A DNA stretch of 64,000 bases from Luteimonas cucumeris. Its GTDB lineage: Bacteria > Pseudomonadota > Gammaproteobacteria > Xanthomonadales > Xanthomonadaceae. The DNA lies in contig NZ_VLKN01000001.1 of NCBI RefSeq assembly GCF_007830035.1, forward strand, positions 248,001-312,000. The letters run 5' to 3'. Positions 17,184-24,417 of this stretch are shown here, in pieces. Every line of letters starts with the position of its first letter. The first letter of the stretch is position 1. The position numbers and the translations under genes are program-made. The notes below the pieces were generated by a model. That model ran no database searches. It was given only the letters and a program-made list of their open reading frames with translations, and was not told where the DNA came from.

Positions 17184-17378
17184 GTGAACGCCCTCCGCAA
17201 TACCCGCACCGCCCCCCCGGTTCCGGTCCGTCTGACCACCGTCAGCACCACCGCCAAGGTTCGCCATGTCCATCGCGAACGCGATTTCGGCATCGGCTAT
17301 GGCAACAGCAGCGGCTATGGCAACCCGGAGCGTCGTTACACCACGGCTGCAGGCCCCAGCTATTTCCGCTGCCGCTGA
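17184..17378 (+). CDS. Small basic conserved hypothetical protein, 64 aa
   Basis: GTG start with an AGGAG motif 8 nt upstream. Content is unusual: a basic, T/V/R-rich first half (PVPVRLTTVSTTAKVRHVHR) and a G/Y/S-rich second half (DFGIGYGNSSGYGNPERRY), ending in FRCR. No signal or TM segment. The composition, strong ribosome-binding site and dedicated palindrome upstream make it look real. Its last 19 bp overlap the 3' end of the converging Nei gene. Function unknown; possibly a nucleic-acid binding or assembly-prone small protein. Confidence 0.7.
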   Translation: MNALRNTRTAPPVPVRLTTVSTTAKVRHVHRERDFGIGYGNSSGYGNPERRYTTAAGPSYFRCR

Positions 17379-18139
17379 GGCTTCGCTATCGTTTCGTCAT
17401 CGGGCCGGTACAGGCGCTGGCAATTGCCGCAGAAGAATGCGCGGCGCTGGCGCCTGCCGAGCTTGGCGCGGTACTGCAGCCGGATGTCGCAGCGAGGGCA
17501 GGTGATGCGCGTATGCACCTGATAGTGCTGGCGCAGCACGAAAGCCTTCTTCCATTCGAGGAAGTCGAAACTGTATTCGCGCGCCTGCGCGACCAGTTCG
17601 CCCAGCTTGCGGGCCGGTAACGCGCCGACCTGGCTTTCCGGATGCACCCGGATCCGGAACAGCACTTCGTTCTTGATGATGTTACCGACTCCGGCGAACA
17701 CGTCCTGGTCGAGCAGCGCATCGCAGGCCAGCGTGTGCGGCGCGGCTCTCAATTTGCGCCGTGCCGCCTTCGGGTCCCAGGCATCGGCCATCACGTCGCT
17801 GCTCCAGTCGTAAACCGCGTCCAGGTCGCCTTCGATGTACTTCAGCGAACAGGCGTAGAAATCGATCTGGCCGGCCTTGCCGAAATCCAGCCGCATCCGC
17901 GGCGCGGCATCTTTGGGATCGTCGACGCGATAACTGCCGAACAGCAGGAAATGCACGCGCATCGCGAAATCGTCGAAGCAGATCAGGAAATGCTTGCCCC
18001 AGCTGCGGAACTCACGCACGCGCCGGCCCTGCATCCGCGACAGGTCGAGCCTGCTGTTGCCTTCCACCCGCAACACCTTGCCGCCGGCGAAAGCGGTGAC
18101 CTGTTCGCGCAGGATGACGATCGAGGGACCTTCTGGCAT
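17360..18139 (-). CDS. Fpg/Nei-family DNA glycosylase (endonuclease VIII type)
   Basis: 259 aa starting M-P-E-G-P, so after removal of Met the catalytic P1 and E2 (E2 acid) of Fpg/Nei glycosylase-lyases are present. The core H2TH helix region DQDVFAGVGNIIKNEVLFRIRVHPES follows, and a C-terminal zinc finger (CPRCDIRLQYRAKLGRRQRRAFFCGNCQ) provides C-x2-C ... C-x2-C and the catalytic arginine. It repairs oxidised pyrimidines by base excision. The layout matches the Nei/Nei2-like branch, shorter in the middle than Fpg. The start at 18139 is fixed by the PEGP motif. It overlaps the converging 64-aa gene by 19 bp. Confidence 0.9.
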   Translation of the reverse strand: MPEGPSIVILREQVTAFAGGKVLRVEGNSRLDLSRMQGRRVREFRSWGKHFLICFDDFAMRVHFLLFGSYRVDDPKDAAPRMRLDFGKAGQIDFYACSLKYIEGDLDAVYDWSSDVMADAWDPKAARRKLRAAPHTLACDALLDQDVFAGVGNIIKNEVLFRIRVHPESQVGALPARKLGELVAQAREYSFDFLEWKKAFVLRQHYQVHTRITCPRCDIRLQYRAKLGRRQRRAFFCGNCQRLYRPDDETIAKPQRQRK

Positions 18140-18242
18140 TGATCCGGGAAAAGCGACGACGTTGCCGCAGGTTAAGCGTCGTGGCGCGGTCGCGACGTGA
18201 GGTATCGCATCGCGATCACGGCGTACATGGCAGGCTGCCGGC

Positions 18243-19607
18243 ATGACTTCGATGCCGATCCATGGCAAGCGGATTCAACGCGCCGGTCTTGCGCTGGCAT
18301 TCGTCATGGCACTCGTCGCCGGCACGCTGGCGCTGTGCGCCTGCAGCGAGCACGCCAGCCAGAGCGTACGGCATGGCAGCGGCCCGGATCCGGTGCTGCC
18401 GGCGCCGCAGAAGACGCTGATTCCCACTGTCGACATCGCGCCTGCGGTCGGCTGGAAAGCCGGCGCCAAGCCCGTCGCCGCGGCGGGGCTGCGCGTGGCG
18501 GCGTTCGCCACCGACCTGGACCATCCACGCTGGCTGTACGTGCTGCCCAACGGCGATGTGCTGGTTGCCGAAACCAACGCGCCGCCGCGACCGGAAGACG
18601 GCAAGGGCCTCAAGGGCGCAGTGATGAAGGCGGTGATGAAGCGCGCCGGCGCCGGCGTGCCCAGCGCCGATCGCATCAGCCTGCTGCGCGATGCCGATGG
18701 CGACGGCATCGCCGAAACGCGCACGGTGTTCCTGCAGAACCTGAAGTCGCCGTTCGGCATGGCGCTGGTGGGCGACCAGTTGTATGTCGCCAATGCCGAT
18801 GCGCTGGTGCGCTTTCCCTATCGCGACGGCGACACGTCCATTTCCGCGGCCGCGGAGAAGGTCGCCGACCTGCCCGGTGGCCCGATCAATCATCACTGGA
18901 CCAAGAACGTCGTTGCCAGCGCCGACGGCCGCAAGCTGTACGTCAGCGTCGGCTCCAACAGCAACATCGCCGAGAACGGCATGGACAACGAAGTCGAGCG
19001 CGCCGCGATCCTGGAGATCGATCCGCGTAGCGGCGCCAGGCGCGTGTTCGCGTCCGGCCTGCGCAATCCGGTGGGCATGGCGTGGCAGCCTCACAGCGGC
19101 GTGCTGTGGACCACGGTCAACGAACGCGACGAGCTCGGCAACGACCTGGTGCCCGACTACATGACCTCAGTGCGCGATGGCGGCTTCTACGGCTGGCCTT
19201 ACAGTTATTTCGGCGAGCATGTCGATGCGCGCGTGCAGCCGCAGCGACCCGACCTCGTCGCCAGGGCGATCAAGCCCGACTATGCGCTCGGCTCGCATAC
19301 CGCGTCGCTGGGACTGGCTTTCCATGACGGCACGCTGCTGCCGGCGCGCTATGCCAACGGCGCCTTCATCGGCCAGCACGGTTCCTGGAACCGCAAGCCG
19401 CCCAGCGGCTACAGGGTGGTGTTCGTGCCGTTCACCGACGGCAGGCCGAGCGGTGCCATGGAAGACGTGCTGACCGGGTTCCTGGATGACAAGGGGCAGG
19501 CGCAGGGCCGGCCGGTCGGTGTCGCGATCGACAGGCACGGTGCACTGCTGGTCGCCGACGATGTCGGCAACGTGGTCTGGCGCGTGGCGCCGGACGACAT
19601 CCGCTGA
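18243..19607 (+). CDS. PQQ-dependent sugar (sorbosone-type) dehydrogenase, probable lipoprotein
   Basis: 454 aa. N-terminal signal ends [10 protein letters not shown], where the second C could be lipidated (LCAC, an imperfect lipobox). A six-bladed propeller follows: [108 protein letters not shown], and [25 protein letters not shown]. These are hallmark motifs of GdhB/sorbosone-dehydrogenase-like enzymes, which oxidise aldoses with PQQ and calcium. The substrate is not predictable. A short DGDG loop (DADGDGIAE) may bind calcium. Confidence 0.85.
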   Translation: MTSMPIHGKRIQRAGLALAFVMALVAGTLALCACSEHASQSVRHGSGPDPVLPAPQKTLIPTVDIAPAVGWKAGAKPVAAAGLRVAAFATDLDHPRWLYVLPNGDVLVAETNAPPRPEDGKGLKGAVMKAVMKRAGAGVPSADRISLLRDADGDGIAETRTVFLQNLKSPFGMALVGDQLYVANADALVRFPYRDGDTSISAAAEKVADLPGGPINHHWTKNVVASADGRKLYVSVGSNSNIAENGMDNEVERAAILEIDPRSGARRVFASGLRNPVGMAWQPHSGVLWTTVNERDELGNDLVPDYMTSVRDGGFYGWPYSYFGEHVDARVQPQRPDLVARAIKPDYALGSHTASLGLAFHDGTLLPARYANGAFIGQHGSWNRKPPSGYRVVFVPFTDGRPSGAMEDVLTGFLDDKGQAQGRPVGVAIDRHGALLVADDVGNVVWRVAPDDIR

Positions 19608-19650
19608 ATTGGCTCTTTCGCGGCGCGCCGGCCTTGGCTAGGGTGGCGCG

Positions 19651-20898
19651 ATGAGCCCTGACGCCGTTGTCTCCCCCACACCTGCTCCCGAACGCCATGA
19701 ACTGATCGACGCCTTGCGCGGCTTCGCGCTGTGCGGCGTGCTGCTGGCCAACCTGTCGGCGTTCTCGTTGTACGAATACCTCACCGCGACGGCGCAGCAG
19801 GCGCTGCCGACCGCCGCCTTCGACCGTGTCGCCGAGCACGCATTGCAGTTGCTGCTGACGCACAAGGCGGTGACCGTGTTCTCGATCCTGTTCGGGTTCG
19901 GTTTCGCGATGCAGCTGGAGCGGGCGCAGGCGCGCGGCGTGGATGGACTGCCGGTGTTCCTGCGCCGCATGAGCGTGCTGCTGGCAATGGGGCTGCTGCA
20001 TTCGGCGTTCTGGTGGGGCGACATCCTGCTGGTATATGCGATTGCCGGCTTCGCGCTGGTGCCGATGCGGCGCTGGTCCGATCGCTGGCTGGTGTGGGGC
20101 GGATTCTCGATCGCGCTGCTGGGTACGGCACTGGTGCGCGGATGGTTCACCGCCACGTCGCAGAAGACCGGGCCGCTGTCGCGCGCGGAGGTGTTCGCCG
20201 ATGCGCTGCAGGGGCTGTCGTCGCCGTCGCTGATTGCCACGTTCGAAGGCAACGCGGCGTTGCTGCGCTGGTGGTATCCGCTCGGCGGCCTGATGCTGGT
20301 CTGCTTCGCGCTGGGGCGCTTCATGCTGGGCCATTGGGCCAATCGCCGGCACCTGTTGCAGCAACCGGAAACGCAGCGGCCGCTGCTCAGGCGCATCCTC
20401 GTGTGGACCCTGCCGCTGGGCGTGGCGACGACGCTGCCACCGTTCTGGCAGGCATCGATCAAGCAGGCCTGGCCGCTGCTGGACGCAGGCATCGGCGCCA
20501 TGCTGTGGAGCGTGTTCGTGCTGGCCGGGCCGCTGCTGCTGGGCATCGCCTTCGGCATCGTCTTCGTGCTGCTCTACCTGCATCGCGGCTGGCAACGCAG
20601 GTTGCGGCATTTCGCGCCGGCCGGGCGCATGGCGCTGAGCAACTACCTGATGCAGACCGTGGTCTGCTCGGCGATTTTCTATGGTTACGGCCTTGGCGTC
20701 GGTCCCAGTCTTGGCACGCCCGCCTGGTTCACCATCTGGGTTCTGCTGTTCGGCGCGCAGATGGCCATCAGCCGCTGGTGGCTGTCGCGTTTCCGCTTCG
20801 GTCCGATGGAATGGCTGTGGCGCACGCTGACCTACGGCCGCCTGCAGCCGATGCGATTGCAGGAGCCAGCGCTCGCCACGCGTGAATCAGCGGGCTGA
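19651..20898 (+). CDS. DUF418 family membrane protein
   Basis: 415 aa with about nine hydrophobic segments. It begins IDALRGFALCGVLLANL, the signature start of DUF418 proteins (YeiB-like), and contains VFSILFGFGFAMQLERA, RRMSVLLAMGLLHSAFWWGDILLVYAIAGF and the C-terminal RMALSNYLMQTVVCSAIFYGYGLG block. Related to acyltransferase-3-type membrane proteins; function unknown, inner membrane. It starts 43 bp after the sugar dehydrogenase and is probably co-transcribed. Its end overlaps the converging tetR gene by 12 bp. Confidence 0.9.
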   Translation: MSPDAVVSPTPAPERHELIDALRGFALCGVLLANLSAFSLYEYLTATAQQALPTAAFDRVAEHALQLLLTHKAVTVFSILFGFGFAMQLERAQARGVDGLPVFLRRMSVLLAMGLLHSAFWWGDILLVYAIAGFALVPMRRWSDRWLVWGGFSIALLGTALVRGWFTATSQKTGPLSRAEVFADALQGLSSPSLIATFEGNAALLRWWYPLGGLMLVCFALGRFMLGHWANRRHLLQQPETQRPLLRRILVWTLPLGVATTLPPFWQASIKQAWPLLDAGIGAMLWSVFVLAGPLLLGIAFGIVFVLLYLHRGWQRRLRHFAPAGRMALSNYLMQTVVCSAIFYGYGLGVGPSLGTPAWFTIWVLLFGAQMAISRWWLSRFRFGPMEWLWRTLTYGRLQPMRLQEPALATRESAG

Positions 20899-21534
20899 GG
20901 CCCGAGCCCGCTTGTTCGTGACGCGCGCGCGCGGTTGCACCAGCGCGTCCCACGCCGTCATGGCACTGTCGACGGTGCGGTGCATGCTCTTGCGTGTGGC
21001 GCCGCTGCGCGACTGGAATGAGAGGCCCTGCAGCACGGTGCTGTAGAACGTGGCGATCGCGGCCGTATCGGTGCCTTTTGGCAGGTCACCATCGGCGATG
21101 CCGCGCTTCAGGCGACGTACCAGCGAAGCCTGCGCATCGTCACGGCGTTCGGCCAGGAATTCGCGCACGGCGGCGTTCCCGGGCGTGCCCAAGTTGGCGG
21201 CGAGGATGATCATGCAGCCGCTGGGCGTCCGCGGGTCCGCATACGCGTCGACGTTCGCGCGCAACATGGTTTCGATGGCTTCACGGGCGCTGGCCGCACC
21301 CGACAGCGCACGCGCCGCGACACCTCCATCGCCTGCTTCGTAAAGCAGGACGGCCTCGCGGAACAGCGCCTCCTTGCAGCCGAAGGCCGCATACAGGCTG
21401 GGGCGGTTGATGCCCATCGCGTTGGTCAACGCTTCCAGCGAGGCGCCTTCATAGCCGTGTTCCCAGAACACCAGCATCGCCTGATGCAGCGCCTGGTCCC
21501 GGTCAAAGCTGCGCGGACGACCGCGTTCGTGCAT
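20887..21534 (-). CDS. TetR/AcrR family transcriptional regulator
   Basis: 215 aa. Residues 8-60 hold the TetR helix-turn-helix: FDRDQALHQAMLVFWEHGYEGASLEALTNAMGINRPSLYAAFGCKEALF. The C-terminal domain (YADPRTPSGCMIILAANLGTPGNAAVREFLAERR) is the type found in regulators of short-chain dehydrogenases and efflux genes, with a basic tail (RARASAR). It faces an SDR gene (21633) across 98 bp that contain a repeated TGTACCG motif, and likely represses that operon and itself. The inducer is unknown. Confidence 0.9.
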   Translation of the reverse strand: MHERGRPRSFDRDQALHQAMLVFWEHGYEGASLEALTNAMGINRPSLYAAFGCKEALFREAVLLYEAGDGGVAARALSGAASAREAIETMLRANVDAYADPRTPSGCMIILAANLGTPGNAAVREFLAERRDDAQASLVRRLKRGIADGDLPKGTDTAAIATFYSTVLQGLSFQSRSGATRKSMHRTVDSAMTAWDALVQPRARVTNKRARASAR

Positions 21535-21548
21535 GGAACGATCCTTTC

Positions 21549-21612
21549 TGTACCGATCTGAAAATAAGTGCTTGTGGCCCTGACTTCAAGGGCCTATTGT
21601 TTTGTACCGTTC
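21549..21612. promoter_or_regulatory. Candidate TetR operator half-sites
   Basis: TGTACCGATC at 21549-21558 and TGTACCGTTC at 21603-21612 are direct copies of one 10-mer in the tetR/SDR divergent interval. TACCGxTC-type boxes are common for TetR regulators of SDR genes. No dyad was found around either, so the exact operator is uncertain. Confidence 0.4.
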
Positions 21613-21632
21613 ATTACATATTTAGGTGGAAC

Positions 21633-22370
21633 ATGGATCTAGCAGGCAAGGTGGCACTGGTAAGCGGCGGTAGTCGTGGCATCGGCGCGGCAATCGCGAC
21701 GGCATTGGCCCGGGAAGGCGCGGATGTCGCGATCACGTACGTCAGCGCCGTGGACAAAGCGCAGGCGGTCGTGGCGCAGATCCAGGCACTGGGCCGGCGC
21801 GCGTTGGCGTTACGTGCCGACAGTGCGGACGTGGTGGAGGTGAGGGCCGCCGTGGAACAGACGGCGGCCGAGTTCGGCGCGCTCGACATCCTGGTCAACA
21901 ATGCGGGGATAGCGTTGATGGGGCCCTTGCAGGAGGTGACGCTTGAAGATGTCGACCGCACCTTGTCGATCCACGTGCGCGCCTCGTTCGTCGCCGCGCA
22001 AGCCGCGGCGAGGCATATGCGCGCGGACGGGCGCGTCATCAACATCGGCAGTTGTCTGGCTGAGCGCGTAGCCGGTGCGGAGATGACGCTGTACGCGATG
22101 AGCAAGTCCGCACTGATCGGTCTGAGCAAGGGCCTGGCGTTCGATCTCGGTCCGCGCGGTATCACCGCCAATGTGGTGCATCCAGGACCGATCGACACCG
22201 ACATGAATCCCGCCGACAGCGCGCAGGCCGACGAGCAACGCGCGAAACTGGCATTGGGCCATTTCGGCACAGCCGCGGACGTCGCCGCCACCGTGGTGCA
22301 TCTCGCCGGTCCGGGCGGCCGCTTCATTACCGGCACGTCAATCGCCGTTGACGGCGGCTCGTCGGCGTGA
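21633..22370 (+). CDS. Short-chain dehydrogenase/reductase (FabG-like SDR)
   Basis: 245 aa classical SDR. It has the NAD(P) motif SGGSRGIGAAIA (TGxxxGxG type), NNAG (LVNNAGIALMG), active-site S (INIGSC), YxxxK (Y150-A-M-S-K154) and the C-terminal FITGTSIAVDGG closing motif. NAD(P)-dependent oxidoreductase of unknown substrate. ATG at 21633 with AGGTGG upstream; the frame is open further up, but the N-terminus MDLAGKVALVSGG is standard. It overlaps the following YdcZ-type gene by 4 bp (GTGA) and is presumably controlled by the divergent TetR. Confidence 0.95.
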   Translation: MDLAGKVALVSGGSRGIGAAIATALAREGADVAITYVSAVDKAQAVVAQIQALGRRALALRADSADVVEVRAAVEQTAAEFGALDILVNNAGIALMGPLQEVTLEDVDRTLSIHVRASFVAAQAAARHMRADGRVINIGSCLAERVAGAEMTLYAMSKSALIGLSKGLAFDLGPRGITANVVHPGPIDTDMNPADSAQADEQRAKLALGHFGTAADVAATVVHLAGPGGRFITGTSIAVDGGSSA

Positions 22371-22828
22371 ACGCCGGCAGCGCCTGGCAGCTGTTGCTGG
22401 CGGTGGCCATCGGTGCATTGCTGCCGATGGAGGCACTGATGAATGCGCGGCTGGGGCAAGCGACACGCGGCCCGCTGTTCGCGGCCATGGTCACCTGCCT
22501 GGTCGGTGCGGCCACGCTCGCGATGCTGCTCGCCGTCGTACGGCCGTCAGCTTCTGCGCCAGGCAGTGCCGGGACCTTGCCGACATGGCTATGGTTCGGC
22601 GGCCTGCTCGGTGCGACCTATCTGGCCAGTGCGACGATGCTGGTACCGCGCCTGGGCGCCGCCGGCCTGATCTGTCTGGTGGTGCTCGGCCAACTGCTGT
22701 CTTCGCTGTTGCTCGATCACTATGGCGTGCTCAATGCGCCGCGGCCTGCCGATGCCTGGCGTGTGATCGGCGCGGCATTGGTCGCCGGCGGCGCCTTGCT
22801 GGTCGTGCAGCCTTGGCGCGATGGCTGA
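22367..22828 (+). CDS. DMT superfamily YdcZ-type membrane protein
   Basis: 153 aa, five hydrophobic segments (LLLAVAIGALLPMEALMNARLG, AAMVTCLVGAATLAMLLAVV, LWFGGLLGATYLASATMLVP, GLICLVVLGQLLSSLLLDHYG, VIGAALVAGGALLVVQP). This is the DMT_YdcZ family (PF04657), a half-sized drug/metabolite transporter that works as a dimer. GTG start overlapping the SDR stop (GTGA), so translation is coupled and the two genes form one operon. Substrate unknown, possibly a compound handled by the SDR. Confidence 0.85.
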   Translation: MNAGSAWQLLLAVAIGALLPMEALMNARLGQATRGPLFAAMVTCLVGAATLAMLLAVVRPSASAPGSAGTLPTWLWFGGLLGATYLASATMLVPRLGAAGLICLVVLGQLLSSLLLDHYGVLNAPRPADAWRVIGAALVAGGALLVVQPWRDG

Positions 22829-22849
22829 CCGCATCAAACGTCTACGCGG

Positions 22850-22918
22850 GGTTCGCTTGATCAACCCAACGTTTTTTCCCATCGCGATGCCGGGTTGATG
22901 GCGCCAACCCAGCCTACC
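22850..22918. repeat. AACCCAGC-type interspersed repeat
   Basis: A GATCAACCCAACGTT arm and a CGGGTTGATGGCGCCAACCCAGCC arm form a stem. Same family as 26998-27073 (shared CGCGATGCCGGG core). Confidence 0.6.
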
Positions 22919-22928
22919 GCCATTCCCG

Positions 22929-23603
22929 CTATTTCAGCAATGGTTCGAGTGCAGTCCATACGTGGTCGCGTAGCTTCGGTTGCGCGCCCGCCACCGGGTG
23001 CAGGTTGTCGTTCTGGAACGCGGCGCGATCGGTGGCGATCGGCTGCAGCAGGAACGGCAGCAAGGCGACATCGAACTGTTCGGCCAGCGCCGTGTAGTTG
23101 CGCTCGAAACCACGCGTGTATTCCGCGCCGTAGTTGGGCGGGATGCGCATGCCGACCAGCAGCACCTTCGCCCCGACCGCCTGTGAGGCGCCGATCATCC
23201 GCGCCAGGTTGACGCGGGTGTCGCGCAGCGGCAATCCGCGCAGGCCATCGTTGGCGCCCAGTTCGATCACGACCACCGACGGCCGGTGCCGCACCACTTC
23301 ATCGACGATGCGCGCCGCGCCGCCGGCGGTGGTTTCGCCGCTGATGCTGGCATTGACCACGCGCCAGCCCGGCGCGCGTGTGGCGATGCGTTCGGCCAGC
23401 AGCGATACCCAGCCTTCGCTCGCGCCCAGTCCGTAGGCCGCCGACAGCGAGTCGCCCATCACCAGCACCGTGCGCGACCCGGCCTCGGCCTGCGGCGCGG
23501 CGGCGCGCACGGGCTGCGCCTGCAGCAGCAGGGCCGCGATCAGCAAACAGGGACCGATGGCATATTGAAGCCACGCCTTCGATGCCGCATATCGAAATGT
23601 CAT
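22929..23603 (-). CDS. TesA-type SGNH arylesterase/lysophospholipase
   Basis: 224 aa. Signal peptide (IGPCLLIAALLLQAQPVRAAA), then block I GDSLSAAYGL with the nucleophile S, block III ELGANDGLRG (GxND), and NDNLHPVAGAQ in block V (D-x-x-H). This is the periplasmic thioesterase I/lysophospholipase L1 (TesA) layout, acting on acyl-CoA, lysophospholipids or aryl esters. Start at 23603 with GGAG upstream; an ATG at 23630 is possible. It is divergent from the YbbA-type ATPase gene, the same gene order as tesA-ybbA-ybbP in E. coli. Confidence 0.9.
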   Translation of the reverse strand: MTFRYAASKAWLQYAIGPCLLIAALLLQAQPVRAAAPQAEAGSRTVLVMGDSLSAAYGLGASEGWVSLLAERIATRAPGWRVVNASISGETTAGGAARIVDEVVRHRPSVVVIELGANDGLRGLPLRDTRVNLARMIGASQAVGAKVLLVGMRIPPNYGAEYTRGFERNYTALAEQFDVALLPFLLQPIATDRAAFQNDNLHPVAGAQPKLRDHVWTALEPLLK

Positions 23604-23676
23604 GCATTCACTCCGCAGGTCCGGCGCCATTAGGCCGGACCGGTTTCAAACCATCGATGAAGGGCGATCCCGCAGG

Positions 23677-24417
23677 ATGAATATGGCCGACTCCGCCGCA
23701 CCGCAAGCCGCCAGCCGCAACGCACTCGCCGTCAGCGCCCTCGCCGTCGAGGGATTGAGCAAGCGCGTACCGCTGCCTTCGGGCGAACTCACCATACTCG
23801 AAGGCGTCGGCTTCTCGATCGCCCAGGGCGACAGCGTCGCCATCGTCGGCGCTTCCGGTTCCGGCAAGAGCACGCTGTTGTCGTTGCTGGCCGGACTCGA
23901 TGTTCCGAGCAGCGGCACGGTGGTACTCGATGGCCAGCCGATGTCGACGCTGGACGAAGATGGCCGCGCACGCGTGCGCAGCGACAAGGTCGGCTTCGTG
24001 TTCCAGAGCTTCCAACTACTGCCGTCGCTGACCGCGCAGGAAAACGTGATGCTGCCACTGGAGCTGCGCGTCCTTCGACAGGCTCAGGATGGGCGGTCGA
24101 TCGAATCGCGGGCAACCGACATCCTCGGCAAGGTCGGCCTCGGCGAACGCCTCGGCCACTATCCGCGCCAGCTGTCCGGCGGCGAACAGCAGCGCGTCGC
24201 ACTGGCGCGCGCATTCGTGACGCAGCCTTCGCTGTTGTTCGCCGACGAGCCCACCGGCAACCTCGACACGCATACCGGCCAGGCGATCATCGAACTGCTG
24301 TTCGCGATGAATGCCGACGCCGGCACCACCCTGGTGCTGGTCACCCACGACGAACACCTGGCCTCGCGCTGCGGCCGCGTGCTGCGGCTGGACAGCGGCC
24401 GGCTGGTGGACGCGTGA
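23677..24417 (+). CDS. ybbA: ABC transporter ATP-binding protein (YbbA/LolD type)
   Basis: 246 aa: Walker A GASGSGKST (58-66), Q-loop FVFQSFQLLPSLTAQENVMLPLEL, signature LSGGEQQRVALARAF (166-180), Walker B LLFADEPTGNLD and H-loop VLVTHDE. With the FtsX-like permease at 24414 and tesA divergent, this matches tesA-ybbA-ybbP, a family thought to export lipid- or peptide-like molecules. An extra ~11 residues around 131-141 (VLRQAQDGR) sit exactly where an interspersed DNA repeat lies (24068-24096). ATG at 23677. The 4-bp GTGA overlap couples it to the permease. Confidence 0.9.
   Translation: MNMADSAAPQAASRNALAVSALAVEGLSKRVPLPSGELTILEGVGFSIAQGDSVAIVGASGSGKSTLLSLLAGLDVPSSGTVVLDGQPMSTLDEDGRARVRSDKVGFVFQSFQLLPSLTAQENVMLPLELRVLRQAQDGRSIESRATDILGKVGLGERLGHYPRQLSGGEQQRVALARAFVTQPSLLFADEPTGNLDTHTGQAIIELLFAMNADAGTTLVLVTHDEHLASRCGRVLRLDSGRLVDA
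24068..24096 (+). repeat. Interspersed repeat inside the ybbA reading frame
   Basis: GTCCTTCGACAGGCTCAGG followed by ATGGGCGG, the inner core of the composite elements at 3281-3328 and 62358-62408. It is in-frame and encodes about VLRQAQDGR between the Q-loop and the signature region. Confidence 0.8.
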
